Made by a program: the position numbers and the translations under genes. A model generated the notes under the pieces. That model had not been told where the DNA came from, searched no databases, and saw only the letters and a list, made by a program, of their open reading frames with translations. Below are positions 33,026 through 46,195 of a stretch of DNA of 64,000 nucleotides, one piece after another; the first letter of the stretch is position 1, and each line of letters begins with the position of its first letter. The DNA is taken from contig JAVTVY010019614.1 in the NCBI GenBank assembly GCA_036873755.1, forward strand, positions 1 to 64,000. Reading direction: 5' to 3'. Source of the stretch: Hanleya hanleyi (Eukaryota > Mollusca > Polyplacophora > Lepidopleurida > Hanleyidae).

Positions 33026-34388
33026 TTAACTCATTCAGTACCATAGCTCATCTGAGCTGTCAACCCTAGATAGTTTTCTTGGCCTGGATCCCGCTGTTTC
33101 CAGCGCATTGCAGTCAGTGAAGTTGAATAATTAACTCCAAAACAGGAGGCGTTGTTTCTGTCTGCATTTCAGATCCCAGACATTCTGAAACTTATTGCTT
33201 TATGTCCTTTTGAAATAATATATTTCAACAAAAACTATGTGTGTGTATTATTTTCCACAAAAAATGCGGTTTTATTCCAAATAAAATTCACTATGTAAAC
33301 TCACTGACACGTTCATAATTTTCAGTCGACGTTTGCAAAATGATATTGCAAATGGCGATCGTTGTTTCGATGAACAACAACAACCACGTAAAATAAAAAA
33401 AAGTGCACAAACCTATGTAATTTTCAAAGACTGTAAACATAATATTTCTTTGATTACAATGCCCGGGAATGAATGATAAATATTCATTTATTCATGGACA
33501 TTTGTCGGAATAAATGCAGCTTGAGATGAGAGACTTCGCTAAATTGCGAAGATTTTGAGGGTTTTTTTTCTCTGTTATATTTCAAGGCATGTATCTCACC
33601 TTTCACGCGATTGTTTTCCATGATCAAGGTCACGTTGGAAAGATCATTTCATGGGCTTTCCCAATCTATTAGTAGTTATGATGGATGGCTAATATTACGA
33701 AAGCTACGATAGGATATAAAAATCACTCATCTGACTTGTCTGATCGTATGTGCCTATGAACCACGCCGACACTTCAGTGCTTCGGTTGGCTGTGTTGTTA
33801 CCATGTGACTAAAACAAAGACATGCGATTGATCAATTCGACCATCGCAGTTCTTCCAAGCATGTCGGGAGATGAAAATGGTCAATATTTACCGACAGAGG
33901 TGTTGGGAGAATGTGGAAATAAAGTTTACGAAGTGGATCTGTTGGATTTCATCTTCATGGAATGATTAGATGGTCTCTTGGACACGTTATACTTCAGAAA
34001 TAGAGAGATTTGAATGGGATTAGTGAGTGAATTTACATTTTCGCAGCAAGTTTCTAACACGATAAAATGGTGAAAATTTTGTAGTTCGCATTTTCCTCAT
34101 TATTTCTTCATTTCACTCTCGATCTTGTTTTATTTGTTTGTCAAAATAAAAAGGTTCTTTGATAATCCGATTGTTGAAGGTTTAGGCCTTGAGCAAGTTT
34201 CACTCGAGGCACTTGCGTAAAATGTGACATTGAAGACGTAGTGGGGTTTCATTTGAAGGCAAAACAGCATTGTCATCTTTTGGCGTCATTGGGGTTGGGA
34301 AGGCTCTGAATTTACGCCATAAGTCGTCATCAGGGTTGGGACAGGGAATTACATGTAATTTGTCGCCTTTTGGCACCGAATGAGTTAA
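33026..34388. mobile_element. Non-autonomous piggyBac-like element 1
   Basis: TTAA at 33026-33029 and 34385-34388 brackets a 1355-bp body whose ends match in inverse orientation: CTCATTC.GT.CC on the left and GGCACCGAATGAG on the right. TTAA duplication with 13-bp inverted ends is the piggyBac pattern. No transposase is seen inside. Confidence 0.65.
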
Positions 34389-37065
34389 GGTGTTAACGCA
34401 CACTGATTGAAATCTGAAGTTAAGAAACAGATTTTCACAGCCCGTGTTTTCTGATCAATATGAATTTGAAACAAAACGTACAGCCAGTGGGACATGACTG
34501 TCTGCTTTGCCACAAAGGATGCATCGCCACATGTGAAAAACTCCTTTGTGTGTGACAGTAATAAAGCTAATATTTTTTTAATCGAAAATCTGCTAAAACA
34601 TATTTTTCTTAACGAATACATAATGAAATATCAGTCTGGAAAAAAATTATGATGGTCTATTACATAAAAATGAAGTTACGGTTCATCAAAGTGTACGCCC
34701 TGGCCTATTTTTGGTATATTTAAATACAGGGAGCATTATCTCTTGTAACTAAAATATGACCCCTCAACCCAAAATTAAACTAGATACTTTCAAATGATCA
34801 AACTTCCTGATATCTTGTGTGAAAATATAATTTTGCTTTGGGGTATCATATTTTGTGATGAGAGAAAATTTCCCTAAAAATGAATAGAAAACATTGAAAT
34901 AGACCAGAATGCATATTTTGATGAATAATAAATAGATTTTTATTAAGCTGATCATCCTAATTTTTCCAGGCTGATACTTCAGTATATTCTTTAAGAAAAT
35001 ATAGTTTTGTGAGTCTTGGATTGAAAAGAAGATCAGCTTTATTACAGTCAGAGACAGAGGAGTTTTTCTCATGTAAACATCACATATCCTTTCTGGGTGG
35101 TTGATGTTCCCCCCTCAGCACTGTGGGTATAGGCTCTCATATAGTTAATGTTGAGAAATACAGAAAAATCTCTACAAATATCAAGCTATTAAAATTTCCT
35201 GGCTGCTGTTTTACTTATTTGGTGATTATATTCATTTCATTAAACATATGAAAGTGGCAGAATTGCTCAGCGGACAGAAACAAATATATTCACCAAAACG
35301 AACTTTCGGCAATGTTAAAGAATACAAATCTTGCCCCCAGTCAGTCAGCGGAGGGACCGGAAATTAAACAGTCATTCTTTTGTTATTACTCAGTCATGTC
35401 AGTCAGTGTGAACTTAACAAGTAAGTCAGTTATTATATACACGAAATTACCCTAATATTTGACGAAAGGACTCTACAGTGTACGCAACCCTATGCTTTGA
35501 TCAGGTTCCCTATTTTGAAGTGAGACTCACTAAAATCTGGAAATTTAACATGGAATACATAGAAGCAGGGCTGTAGTCCAGATTTCTTGAGAGGAGTATC
35601 ACCTTCACTTCAAAAGGGCCCATATGGGGTTTGCTGTACGAGAAAAGGATAGGGGGTTCACTTTAACCTCCTGGAAAGGCCAGTAGGAGATAAAAAATAT
35701 AAAAAAAATCCAAAAGTGGGGAGCAGGCCTCACTTTTTCCATGGGTATCCAATAATCGTAAAAATAACCGTAAATCTGATATATCAGTATCAATTTGCAT
35801 ACCCGTCAAAAAATAACCAAAAAGAAAATGGGAACAAATTGTTTTCTCTGTTGCTTGAATGATGTCACCTGCATAATAAAAGACAAATGAATCGACTAAT
35901 CATAGAATCAAATAAGTTACGAGTATAAATTATTCATTGTTTGCTACTTTGGACCCCGCTCGGATATCCATTCACAGGCATCTAAATGGATACCACTGAA
36001 AATGGACGAAAATCGAGGTTTTGGGGGTTGAAAATTATTGATTACGAAGTTCGTATTCAACAGGTGTCATCAGTAGGTGGAATTAACCGGTGTCTTAAAA
36101 GTTTAAATGGAGAAAATGTAAAGATTTTCTTGACACATCCCCTCAAATACTGTCTCACTAAAGGAAACAAGTCAGGGTTGTTAATATTGATTACATCGTC
36201 TAGATAAACAACGCCTCAGCAAAAGTGGGGTTTACAGTGTAGAAGTTTACATTGTATTGTGTGATTCACACCTTAACATGTGTAAGTGTTATTTTACCCT
36301 GAATAGGCTGACAGATACTGTAATTAACAAGTGATTAATTACTGTAATTAACAAGTGATTAATTACATTATGTTAATTAACCTTGTTTATTAAGTTGTCA
36401 ATTGTTTACAACTGGCTATTCAAGCCATACCCTTTACATGTAAAGTTCCAACGAAAAATCATTTAGGTTAAAAAAAAATGTAATTTTTTTTTTTAAATTT
36501 GAAAATGTTTCCTCACAAGCTAAATTATTCTTGTGAAGTGGAACAGATGAAAATTGTATTATAATATTCTTCAGGCTTTTTAATGTATATAGTAATAGTT
36601 TAAGGCACCTTAATGTTTTGTCAATTTCAAACCCTCGACCAAATTGGCCGTGGATATTGTCGTCATCATGTCCGTTCATCTGTCCGTCTCCATTTTCTCG
36701 TTACCACCATATCTCAAGACTGAATATACCTAAGAGGACCAAATTTGAAAATACATTCATGTGGTCACAAAGCAAAATCAGCGAGATTGACCCATATTTG
36801 CCGAGATCATCAGATCAAACTGTATTTTCACAAATCTCTTATTACCCCCATACATGTACATGTATCTATAGAATGAATACATACATGCCTGGGACTACCA
36901 AACTTAATTTACAAATGCATATATGGTCTTAGAGCAGAAGCCTTTGGAAAATAAGCTAGATTGACCTATTATTTGTGGGTCACTGGGTCAAATTTGTCCA
37001 TTCATCTTCAGTTGCGTGAGGTATGATAGCACTCCATTTCCAGCTAACAAGCTGCTACTACAGTC
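34389..37065. other. Long non-coding stretch
   Basis: No gene seen. AGTGATTAATTACTGTAATTAACA is duplicated near 36310-36360, and a TTAATT-rich palindrome follows. From about 36610 to 37015 the words TCCGTTCATCTGTCCGTC, ACCATATCTCAAGACTGAAT and GGGTCACTGGGTCAAA resemble the interspersed tandem-core elements described elsewhere in the window. Confidence 0.4.
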
Positions 37066-37146
37066 TGTCCTGAGTGGGGGCGAAAACACGACCTTCGTGC
37101 CAACAGCCGAACCTCTCTAACCACTCGGCCACCGAATCACTCTACA
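37066..37146 (-). mobile_element. tRNA-derived SINE head, decayed
   Basis: On the minus strand ATTCGGTGGCCGAGTGGTTAGAG contains a perfect A box (TGGCCGAGTGG at 37121-37131). The B box near 37077-37087 is degenerate (TGTTTTCGCCC in place of GGTTCGATCCC). No clear body or target duplication. Confidence 0.6.
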
Positions 37147-37733
37147 AGATACTGTGTTTAAAGTCTATTCATTCTTCGCGTATGCTTCGCACATGCGCTT
37201 GTTTTACCTGGAAGAACTATGACGTCATCTGGTTTGTGTTTGATAGTTCCTGCTCGTCTCCCCTGCATACCCCTCTTCAGTGCCAGAGGGAGAATTGGGT
37301 ATGCGGTAAACCCAGGAAGCGAAATCTCCCCCGTTTTAGTACTGAACAAGTAACAGACTGTTGTAGCAGTTTCTTACCCCATTTTATTATGCTTTCATAC
37401 ATGGACCAGTCATGGAGTACACACATACGCACGTGGCCTACCATTCAGTCCGCCGTTTAAACCCAGCGGGGAAAAGTCGATTGAGGACTGCTCCCACCTG
37501 GCGTGAAAATATAGAGCTATGTTGAACACGTGTTTGTCGAAACGTCCATGGTGAAAAACCAGATCAGAGAGGAAAACGCTGTATTCACGATCCATTAATT
37601 CACATAATCTGGTTGCGTATTACCGCCATATTTCGAGTATGACAATGCGTAGGCTCACTGAACCTAACACAGGTCATGGACTACAGCCAAAATTGTCCTT
37701 GGGGTATTGCCATCATGTACATACCTTAGTTCA
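37147..37733. other. Non-coding stretch, no gene seen
   Basis: Open frames on both strands near 37158-37460 have no recognised domain. Confidence 0.4.
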
Positions 37734-38018
37734 TACAGTACAAGGCAGAAATAACTTGCTCATAAACGCAAGTGAAAAAAAACATTTTCGCGACTATAAT
37801 CTATTAATCGCAGCCGGAAAACTCGCCTAAATCGTGCAAAAAAACAAAAGCATAATCGCGACTGAAACGCGTACGGTAGACGCGTTTCAGTCGAGATTAT
37901 GCTTTTGTTTTTTTGCGCGATTTAGGCGAGTTTTCCGGCTGCGATTAATAAATTAAAGTCGTGAAAATCTTTTTTTTCACTCGCGTTTATGAGTAAGTTA
38001 TTTCTGCCTTGTACTGTA
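37734..38018. mobile_element. Tc1/mariner-type MITE, near-perfect palindrome
   Basis: A 281-bp body (37736-38016) starts CAGTACAAGGCAGAAATAAC and ends with its complement, flanked by TA on both sides (37734-37735 and 38017-38018). The two halves are almost identical to the centre near ACGCGTACGGTAGACGCGT. TA duplication and CAGT ends fit the Tc1/mariner superfamily. The few mismatches suggest recent insertion. Confidence 0.85.
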
Positions 38019-39460
38019 GATCTATTGTTTTCTCATTACCATCATATCTCAAAAATCAGTAGGTACATGTATACCAAAATAACATCACACATGTACATGT
38101 ATGCTTGTGATAACAAAACAGAAGCCTGTTGGAGGCATTCTATTATAAACAGTGTCAAAATGGGTCATTTTTTCATGTCCTATCAAAATTGACGTTAGCA
38201 ACATATCAGATGATGATGACCTTAGAAAAACAAAATGAATCCGGTATAACCATTACATACTCTGACCACTACTGACTCATCAAGCTAGGAAAAAAGTACG
38301 GCAAATGGGAATAATAAGAGATGGAAGTGAAAGAAAACTGGTGTCTAATGTCACATCTGTCAGAGTAGATTCAAACACTGTTTTGTAGTCCAAGAAACAT
38401 ATATGGTAAGAATTAGAGTGCCCATGGCAAAAATCTTGGTACACTAAAAAACGCAAAATCTTGTGGTGAGTAATCATACTTTTGCGCACCATTTTCATTT
38501 AATGTCATTCTTTGAGATTTCAAAGCACATCAAAAGGTCCAAGGGAATGAGTAATGTGAATATCCCAAAGAATTCGAATAAAGTTGAAATATTTAATGGA
38601 TTTAGAACACCAAACCTGTTGCCAATGTTATTTGACAGAATGACATTGGTTACACCTTGTTATTGTTCTCAAAATTAACACAAATGAATTTTACTTTGAT
38701 ATTTCATTATCTTTTCAATCCATTTTGAGTTTTGTTGTGATAATTTTATACAGTTTGGAATTATTAGCTTCTACAAACAAAAATTTAAAACAAAATTGTG
38801 GGTCTCTCATGGATGACAGATGAAAATAGTAACAGGGTGGTACCCTTTATACGATAATACGCCATTGGGGGCTTCCCCACACTGGTCTGTGAGTGACAGT
38901 GAAGCATGACCCAATCAGGGTTTCACCTGTGGATTCGGGTACTGGTAGTTGATTTCATTCTCCCAACATATGTTCCAACGTGGAGGAATATCTCTTCATA
39001 GTCATATACTTGTATGTGACATTTTTCCTACGAAGTAGGCTCTCATTTGCAAATTGTCCGGTAATGAGTCTGTGAGTCCATCCGAATCCTTTTGTCGGAA
39101 AATAAGAAGAACCGTTGACATTAGAACCTTGATTTTAGGCTTAAATGTGCATTTAGGAGACTGTTACCAGCAAGTTCTGAGCTATAAACCTTGAAATTTT
39201 GAGAGGATTTCAGGTTATTTCTAGATAAAGGGTCCGGCCCCCAAGTCATCTCTCGACCTTCTCCTGTATTCCTACGAATCGTTGACATTAGAACCTTGAT
39301 TTTTGGCATGAATGTGCATTAGGGGACTGTTACCAGCAAGTTCTGAGCTGACCTACTTTTGATGAAAGTTTGACCTACTTAGGTGACCTATAAACCTCAA
39401 AATTAGTAAAAACATGTCTTAGGTGAAGGTTCACACAGTTTCAATCATATCAAACCGTAC
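38019..39460. other. Non-coding stretch with one duplicated block
   Basis: ATTAGAACCTTGATTTTAGGC...TGTTACCAGCAAGTTCTGAGCT occurs at 39120-39185 and 39288-39350. No gene seen. Confidence 0.45.
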
Positions 39461-39562
39461 ATGTACTCCTAGGTCCTGTGACGTTACCGTACTCCTAGGT
39501 CCTGTGATGTTACCGTACTCCTAGGTCCTGTCACGTTACCGTACTCCTAGGTCCTGTCACGT
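39461..39562. repeat. 26-bp tandem repeat, four copies
   Basis: GTACTCCTAGGTCCTGT.ACGTTACC is repeated four times with single-base differences. Confidence 0.9.
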
Positions 39563-39974
39563 TAGTCACACTGCCATATTTCAACATAAAAGTTGCCAAA
39601 ATGTTCATTGATCAGGATAAGTTTAGGTGTTCTGTCTTCAAATAGTAGCACCATACTTTGGTGCATATTTAAATACCAGTTATCACTGAATGAATGCTTC
39701 CATGTTGTACTTTAGAGAGAAACGCATAAATTTTCTGGTGTGGCTCAGAGTTGTTGACACCTTACTTCGCACTCCGTCTGTGACCGATATCCAGAAACCT
39801 TGATCATTTGTCAACCTTACAGCTTACACCTCCCATAAATGCTATTGTAACTTCAAGCTCACCGTAGCTTTTCAAATAATTGTGTCTGTGTCTTTTTCAC
39901 ATTTTCATTCCTTTGTGTGTTTCACATACCAAATGTGAAACCTACATACCTGATTTTAAAGATATTATTTCACA

Positions 39975-40160
39975 CACAGTCTATTATATAATGCACGTGT
40001 TTCATGGTTTTATTCGGTTAAGTATGTGCCTTGGCCATGTTGACCAAAGGTAATTTCAGCCATGCATTTGCACTATTATATAATGCACGTGTTTCATGGT
40101 TTTATTCGGTTAAGTATGTGCCTTGTCCATGTTGACCAAAGGTAATTTCAGCCATGCACA
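39975..40160. repeat. 93-bp tandem duplication
   Basis: CTATTATATAATGCACGTGTTTCATGG through AATTTCAGCCATGCA occurs twice with one or two changes. Each copy has a CACGTG word. Confidence 0.9.
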
Positions 40161-40420
40161 TTGCTTCTTTTCTAATATACATGCAGCTCATATTGTCCTT
40201 CAGATTATTTTGTCTAATTTTTACAAGTGCTTAAAGTTCATCAATTTTTTGTTGCATGGCATGTAAATTGTATGTGAGATGTTTTGTTCTTGGGTTATTG
40301 CATTAACCAAATGCAACATTAAAAGGGTGGTGGACAACGATGCCGGTCTACTGAAAAGAAGTCCTATCGCCCAACAGACAAACATACTGACTGCATATAC
40401 ATGTATTTCTAAAACATCGC
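40161..40420. other. Non-coding spacer
   Basis: No feature seen. Confidence 0.4.
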
Positions 40421-40570
40421 AAGAACCAATTTAGTGATCCCTGTGATGATTTGTATCCCAGCCACACTTTTATTGTAGCTGTTCATGTGGACATAATGAA
40501 TGACCTGAGCGGTATTATATACAAATAGTTGAGGGCGATGCTGTATTAGTCCTATCGAGTCATCTGTTGA
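40421..40570. repeat. Interspersed repeat related to the insert in pol
   Basis: Collinear with 2215-2400 (CTTTTATTGTAGCTGTTCATGTGG, AGCGGTATTATATACAAA, GATGCTG). The two are clearly diverged. Confidence 0.6.
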
Positions 40571-41039
40571 AAAATGATGAACTACATGTACGGTAATTCC
40601 CCTAATAATTCGATCACCGGAAGTGCAACAAAAATGGCTTATATATGGAAATATTCTTGATGGCACCAGCAAAAAAGTGTCACATTTTGCCATCATATAG
40701 GTTTTCTTCAATTTGAATGAAGAATGGGAATGTTACTTTTTCTCTGTGTTTGAATAACAGAGTTGAAAAGTGAACTTCCTGTGATTGAATTATTAGAGGA
40801 ATTACCGTATGTGACCACCAGAATTTAAAAAAAGCCCAGCCCAAATGAGGGAGTATTTATTGCATGCAAGTTTGTACATGTATTCAGAACAGATACCTGT
40901 GAGGCCCGAGGCTGATCCAGCTCTTCATTCTCCACCATGTTTATGTCTACACATACTTATGATGTTGAGGTCAATTCTGATCTTCTATCATCGAACACAC
41001 TGGTTAAATATAGGTCTGTTATTCTCCAATTTGAAGCAG

Positions 41040-41570
41040 AGGTGGGTCATGGAGAAGGGAGCAAGTCAGAGTTGGGGCGGAGAGGGGAGGTTGGAGCAGA
41101 GAGGAGGGATGGAGCGGAGAGGGGGGTGGGGCAGAGTGGAGGGGTTGGGCAGACAGGAGGGGTTCGGGCAGAGAGGAGGGGTTGGGACAGAGAACAGGGA
41201 AGGAGGCAGAGAGCAGTGGTGGTGCAGAGAGGAGGGGGTGGTGCAGAGAGGAGGGGGTGGTGCAGAGAGTAGGGGTGGTGCAGAGAAGAGGGGCCAGGGC
41301 AGAGAGGAGAGGTTGGGGGCAGAGTGGAAGAGTTGGGGCAGAGAGGAGGGGTAACAGAGCAGAGGGGGCAATTAAGGCAGAGGAGGGGGTAAAGCAGAGA
41401 AGGGGTTGTTGCAGAGAGGAGGGGTTGGAGCAGAGGGCAAGCAGAGAGGAAGAGTGGGGGCAGAGAGGAGGGCAGAAAGGAGGGGTTGGGACAGGGAGGA
41501 GGGATTGAGGCAGAGAGCAGGGATGGGGCAGATTTCAGAGCTCAATGGCGGAATGAGACAGGAGAGGCGG
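41040..41570. repeat. G-rich polypurine minisatellite
   Basis: Irregular 17-20-bp units of GCAGAGAGGAGGGGTTGGG run for over 500 bp with very few pyrimidines on the + strand apart from GTT and GC steps. Open frames on both strands here are compositional. Confidence 0.9.
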
Positions 41571-42290
41571 ATGGAGTGCAAAGTGGAATTTGTGAGTGTG
41601 AATAATATGAACAGTTTTCAGACTGCTAGAAACTATCGCATAGATCTGTGTAATTATTTGTCCGTTGCCACTTCATGCAAAAATTACTTGACCTTTGGTG
41701 GATGTGTTATCCTATCAGGAATTTCCCTGCCGTGATCGTGTGTAATAACCTTTTCACAGGATACATCATGTACATGTACATGTACGTCCTCATCATAATG
41801 TCTCTGGCAAGAGCTGTGCATGCTTAATTTATCAATATGTCTCAAGCATCATGCCAGCCCAGGAGTCAACATGGAAGTTGCATGACAACAATATTATGAT
41901 CAGTGTTAAATATCCTGTTATTATTATAAACACAGGAAATATTTTATGAAATGAAATTTAATGAAAGCTGAATACAGACGACTTCTAATCGACATGTTAC
42001 TCAATTCCCAGGTTGCATTTGATGAGGATGTCGTATATAGCTAATCATGCTTATGGTACTCAAAAATAGTCTCCTGGATTACTCGGCATCACTGACATTT
42101 ACTTACATGTACATGTGTGTAAAAAATTATGTATCTCATAAAATTTTATGTATATATATTTTTGGTTACATCTATACATATATAGCTGGCGAAGCCGTAT
42201 GAGATTCTCATCTCCTCTTTCTCGCAGCTTTCGTTATTTTGTTCCTTAACCTTTTACAACAAATTGAGGGATTTCTCGCAGATTTCACGA
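41571..42290. other. Non-coding stretch
   Basis: No gene seen; several TACATGTA-type words. Confidence 0.4.
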
Positions 42291-42730
42291 GGAAAAAAAA
42301 AAAAAAACACGATGGGGTCATACAAATGTTGAGTACCAACATTGAGGTCAAAAGGTCACGGTCACTGGTATAAAAATAAGAAGATCATCGAAAATAACTT
42401 TTTTGTTAGTGGATACATCATGACAAAATATGTTTCACATAAAAAAAATTAAGGTAAAGGTCATTGAATATTTAATGTATTTGTGGAGTGGATACATTGG
42501 TGGGAGACAATATGCCAAGTAACAAATTGAGGTCAAAAATGTCACAGTGGCCCCAAAAACAGTAAATTGCATGTTTTGAAACTGTCTGAGCTATTACTCC
42601 AGTTCAAGAAGGTATAAGATGTTGTGGTCAAACTTATGGCAAACAAGAAACCTACTGCTCAAGGTGGAACGGTCAAATGGTACCATAATTAAAGTCAAAA
42701 GGTCAAGGTCAAAAGGCCACCAACAGCGCA
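42291..42730. repeat. Partial element of the AGGTCA-bearing type
   Basis: After an A-run, words such as GATGGGGTCATACAAATGTTG, TTGAGGTCAAAAGGTCACGGTCACTGG, AGTGGATACAT and AAAGGTCAAGGTCAAAAGG recur. The order (AGTGGATACAT, ACAATATG, AGGTCA) matches the 21-kb element loosely. Confidence 0.55.
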
Positions 42731-45700
42731 TTAATACATGAAAGACTAATAATGTAGCCCATAGTGGCAAATAGGCTGTTGTTGAAAATTATTTATGATT
42801 TCTATGGCTAGAATAGGTACACCATATGTACCTGCATGATTTAATTACTGCATAATTGTATCGTCTGTGAGTTTGACAGGTAAAAGTGCACAGTCTACTG
42901 GTCTGTCAAGGTCACAATGTCACACCTATCTACATGATCCAAAGGTTGGCTTTCATTTATCAGTGTAGGGGTGATGTTCCTGTACAGTGTTTATTTGTTG
43001 ATATTATACTTGTAGTGAAGAAGCTAAACCCTACAGTCTGCATACATGTACATGTACCATTAATAATTATGAACATTAAAATACTCTCAAGTCTCTAATA
43101 CTTCAAACCTTTAGACTGCATAGGAACAAATTCTTCGATATTCAACAATTTTTTCTGCTAGATTTATTATAATTTCAATGTCTTTATATTAATCACACAA
43201 ATGATTCACATTTCAGTTTCAGCCAACAACCCAAAATTTTAATGCAGATAATAGTAGAGAGAAAACTGTAAACCAGTCCACTAAGAGTTGTAGAATGAAA
43301 GCAGCAGCATATGAACAATGTACATGTACCTGTGAAGTTTAGTGAGAGTTATTCATCAGTTTGTACCATTCTGTGAATGTACCTTTCCTTTGTGAGGAAT
43401 ATATATGTGTATATACATGTACCTAGTAGCTTGATAGGATTCTGCTAAAGAACAGTCTTTCATTTGTTCATCCTGTTCTTTTGAGAGTCTTTGACCAAAA
43501 ACAAGAGACTTATCAAGCCTACAGCAGAGCTGCAGAAGCCTGGTACAGTTGCCACAATGACTTCCATATGTCTGTTTATCTGTCATTCTGTACATCCCAG
43601 TTTCAGGCTAGGTTAAGGTGTAGATCATGTTCGAATTTGCAAAAATATTGCATGATGCTTTGGAAGTGTTCAGCGAATGACTATGACACTGAATTCATAG
43701 GGAAATAGCAATATTTTCAGGTTTAAATCCCAGTTCCAGGTTTAAAGCTGATTTCTCTCAACCTCCCGATGTCAAAGTTTTTTTAAATCACCATATACAA
43801 TGTAATGTGGTACTTGTACACTTCTGGTGAAATGAAATACAAATGTGGGGTCTCCATAATTTTGTTCGAATAGCAGCTGTACAATGGATAAATTCAGCCT
43901 TTTCCAATGTCTGGGAGGGGGTTGGGGAGGGGAATAGGGCTGGGGATAGGAAATATTCATGGGGTCAAGGCATTTAATACGGAAAGAGTTTTTGAAGTAC
44001 CACACACATCACCAATTGGCCACCTTACCTTCTGTGCCATCCAGCCGATGATTCTGACCGGCTCAAATTTTGCTCAAAACTATTTCACATTGGAGCAACT
44101 GGTAATACAAAAAAAATGGTTCTTTTTTTCCTAGAAATCAATTTTCAATTTATTTTTACCTTGTTTTAAGGTGTCAGGACACTAATAATAGAATATTCAT
44201 CCTGTTACGAAAGATTTAAAAAATCCTCAAGTTGTGGCTCCATATATAGGCAACGTGATCTACTCCCTTAAGGTCGATGTTAGATGGCACTATTCTTTGG
44301 CAAGTACATGCAGTAGACTGGACGATGACTGCCTGTAATAGAACTGATGATAAATTGCAAAGCCATATGGTGTGAATCAAGATTTAAATACAGTGAAACC
44401 TGTGAAAAATGACACCTGGGTAAACCAACCAACCTCTAAATACTGACATTATCTTGGGTCCCAATACTTGTACATGTATTTAAGTATTTTTAACATTGAT
44501 AAACCAGAACCCTTTCAAAACCAGTCCCAAACATGGTGGTATACACAGTTTTTACTGTACCATTTTCACCTTCGTTGAGGTCTCCTTGTTTCTGGCTAAG
44601 TTTACCCTCGAGTGTTCCAATATAGATTTTCTATTCACTCCTATATGTCAACCTGTAGTATTTGCCGCAGTAAACAATAGCGAATTAATACAGCCTTGGT
44701 TTCAACAATTATAGCATCAATAAGATGTTGATTCTGGAAGCTGTTGATCGATTTCTCTCCCAGCTGACTGGTTTCTGACTGATTAACAGGAATGGTAAAC
44801 TGTCAAAGTTCATCACGTTTTTAGCTGCCTATTGTGTTGATAAGAAGTGGAATATGAATAGATTTTACAGGATCGGTGCCCTATACAATACTCTCGAAGG
44901 TTTTTAGATGATGATCGAATACAGTGGAACTCTTCATATATGAAGTGACAAATAGCTGTCTCATGTGACCTACAGGTACTGTATGGCACATGTAGGACTA
45001 GACTGCCTAGGAATCAATAAATAAAGTAGTAATTGTGGAACTACGTGTAGTTTGCTAAATTAAGTTTATAATTGAACAAAAAGGCACCCTGGTCCAAATC
45101 CAGTACATGTTTGCCGCAGAATTGAAACCAGTAATACAGGGTCATATATTTTGATATCTCTGACTGCCATTTTGGCCCTTGGAAAACTAAGACGTTTTTG
45201 TATGGACTTAATTAACCTCCCCACACATAAGAGTTTCTATTCTTTGACACTTAACTGTCAGCCAAAACATGTGTAATCCATCAGCCTTGTTCACTGAAAT
45301 GACAATTTCTCTTCCTTGTGAGCAGGTGTTGGTGACGATGTGCATAGCTAGACATTCTATAGACCCACTTTTTACCTCCCCCTTCTTTCAAGCCTCTTGG
45401 GGCTCCCGGCGACATGGGGATTGTCGTCGTGCACACCCCATGGTAAGAATCTAAGGGTCTAAGCTTCTCAGACAAGACAACATGTATGTAACTGGGGCAT
45501 TTTCGGCAGTCATTGCTTGATCCACATACAAGCGTCACACTTGATCCACATACACAATATTGTTTATCATTACACAATATCTGGTTTGTTACTGATATGA
45601 ACTCTATTAACCAGAATGAAGAACAATATTGTCATAAATTTTAAATGCCAGTGGCTACCTGTCTCTACATGTGAGCAGTCTAGACAATTACGGAATACAT

Positions 45701-46195
45701 GGTAACAAATTCGCTTATTGAAGTTTGAGAAGTGGCTTAAGTGACATTTTAATGACCAAATCTTGCGGTTACGACTAATGTTATATGATTATGAATACAA
45801 GTTTTACTAGGAGTACATGTATCTTCCATTTTGTGTAGTCTGGAATTTAGTTTCAATCTCCGTTTAGTATTTCTGACAAATATATTCTAGATTAGGGTAA
45901 AGCAGACGCTATACAATGAGACATATGCCACCTCATTCTCTTTACTTCTGATGCCTCCAAAACTCCTGTATCATTGAGTTGCATATAGATTCACTAAACA
46001 TTCAATCCATGAAATATCTCCTGTTAGATTATTGTATTTTAATAGGATAATCCAATCAAAAAGCAAAATTATTATAGAGTTTTGAATTACTAAAATTCAA
46101 AATTGGGTAATTATTCAATGCACCTTGTTAAATATTACTGGCCATGGAGTAAAAGGATACCATAATAGAAGTTGATTATGGGATGAAAATATTCA
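42731..46195. other. Long non-coding stretch, no gene seen
   Basis: Short ORFs without recognised domains. A G-rich run (GGGAGGGGGTTGGGGAGGGG) is at 43912. A SINE-related block near 45395-45475 resembles 32513-32600. Confidence 0.4.

Noticed and set aside
41066..41735. ORFs on both strands in the G-rich tract
   Set aside because: Compositional bias of the polypurine minisatellite explains them.
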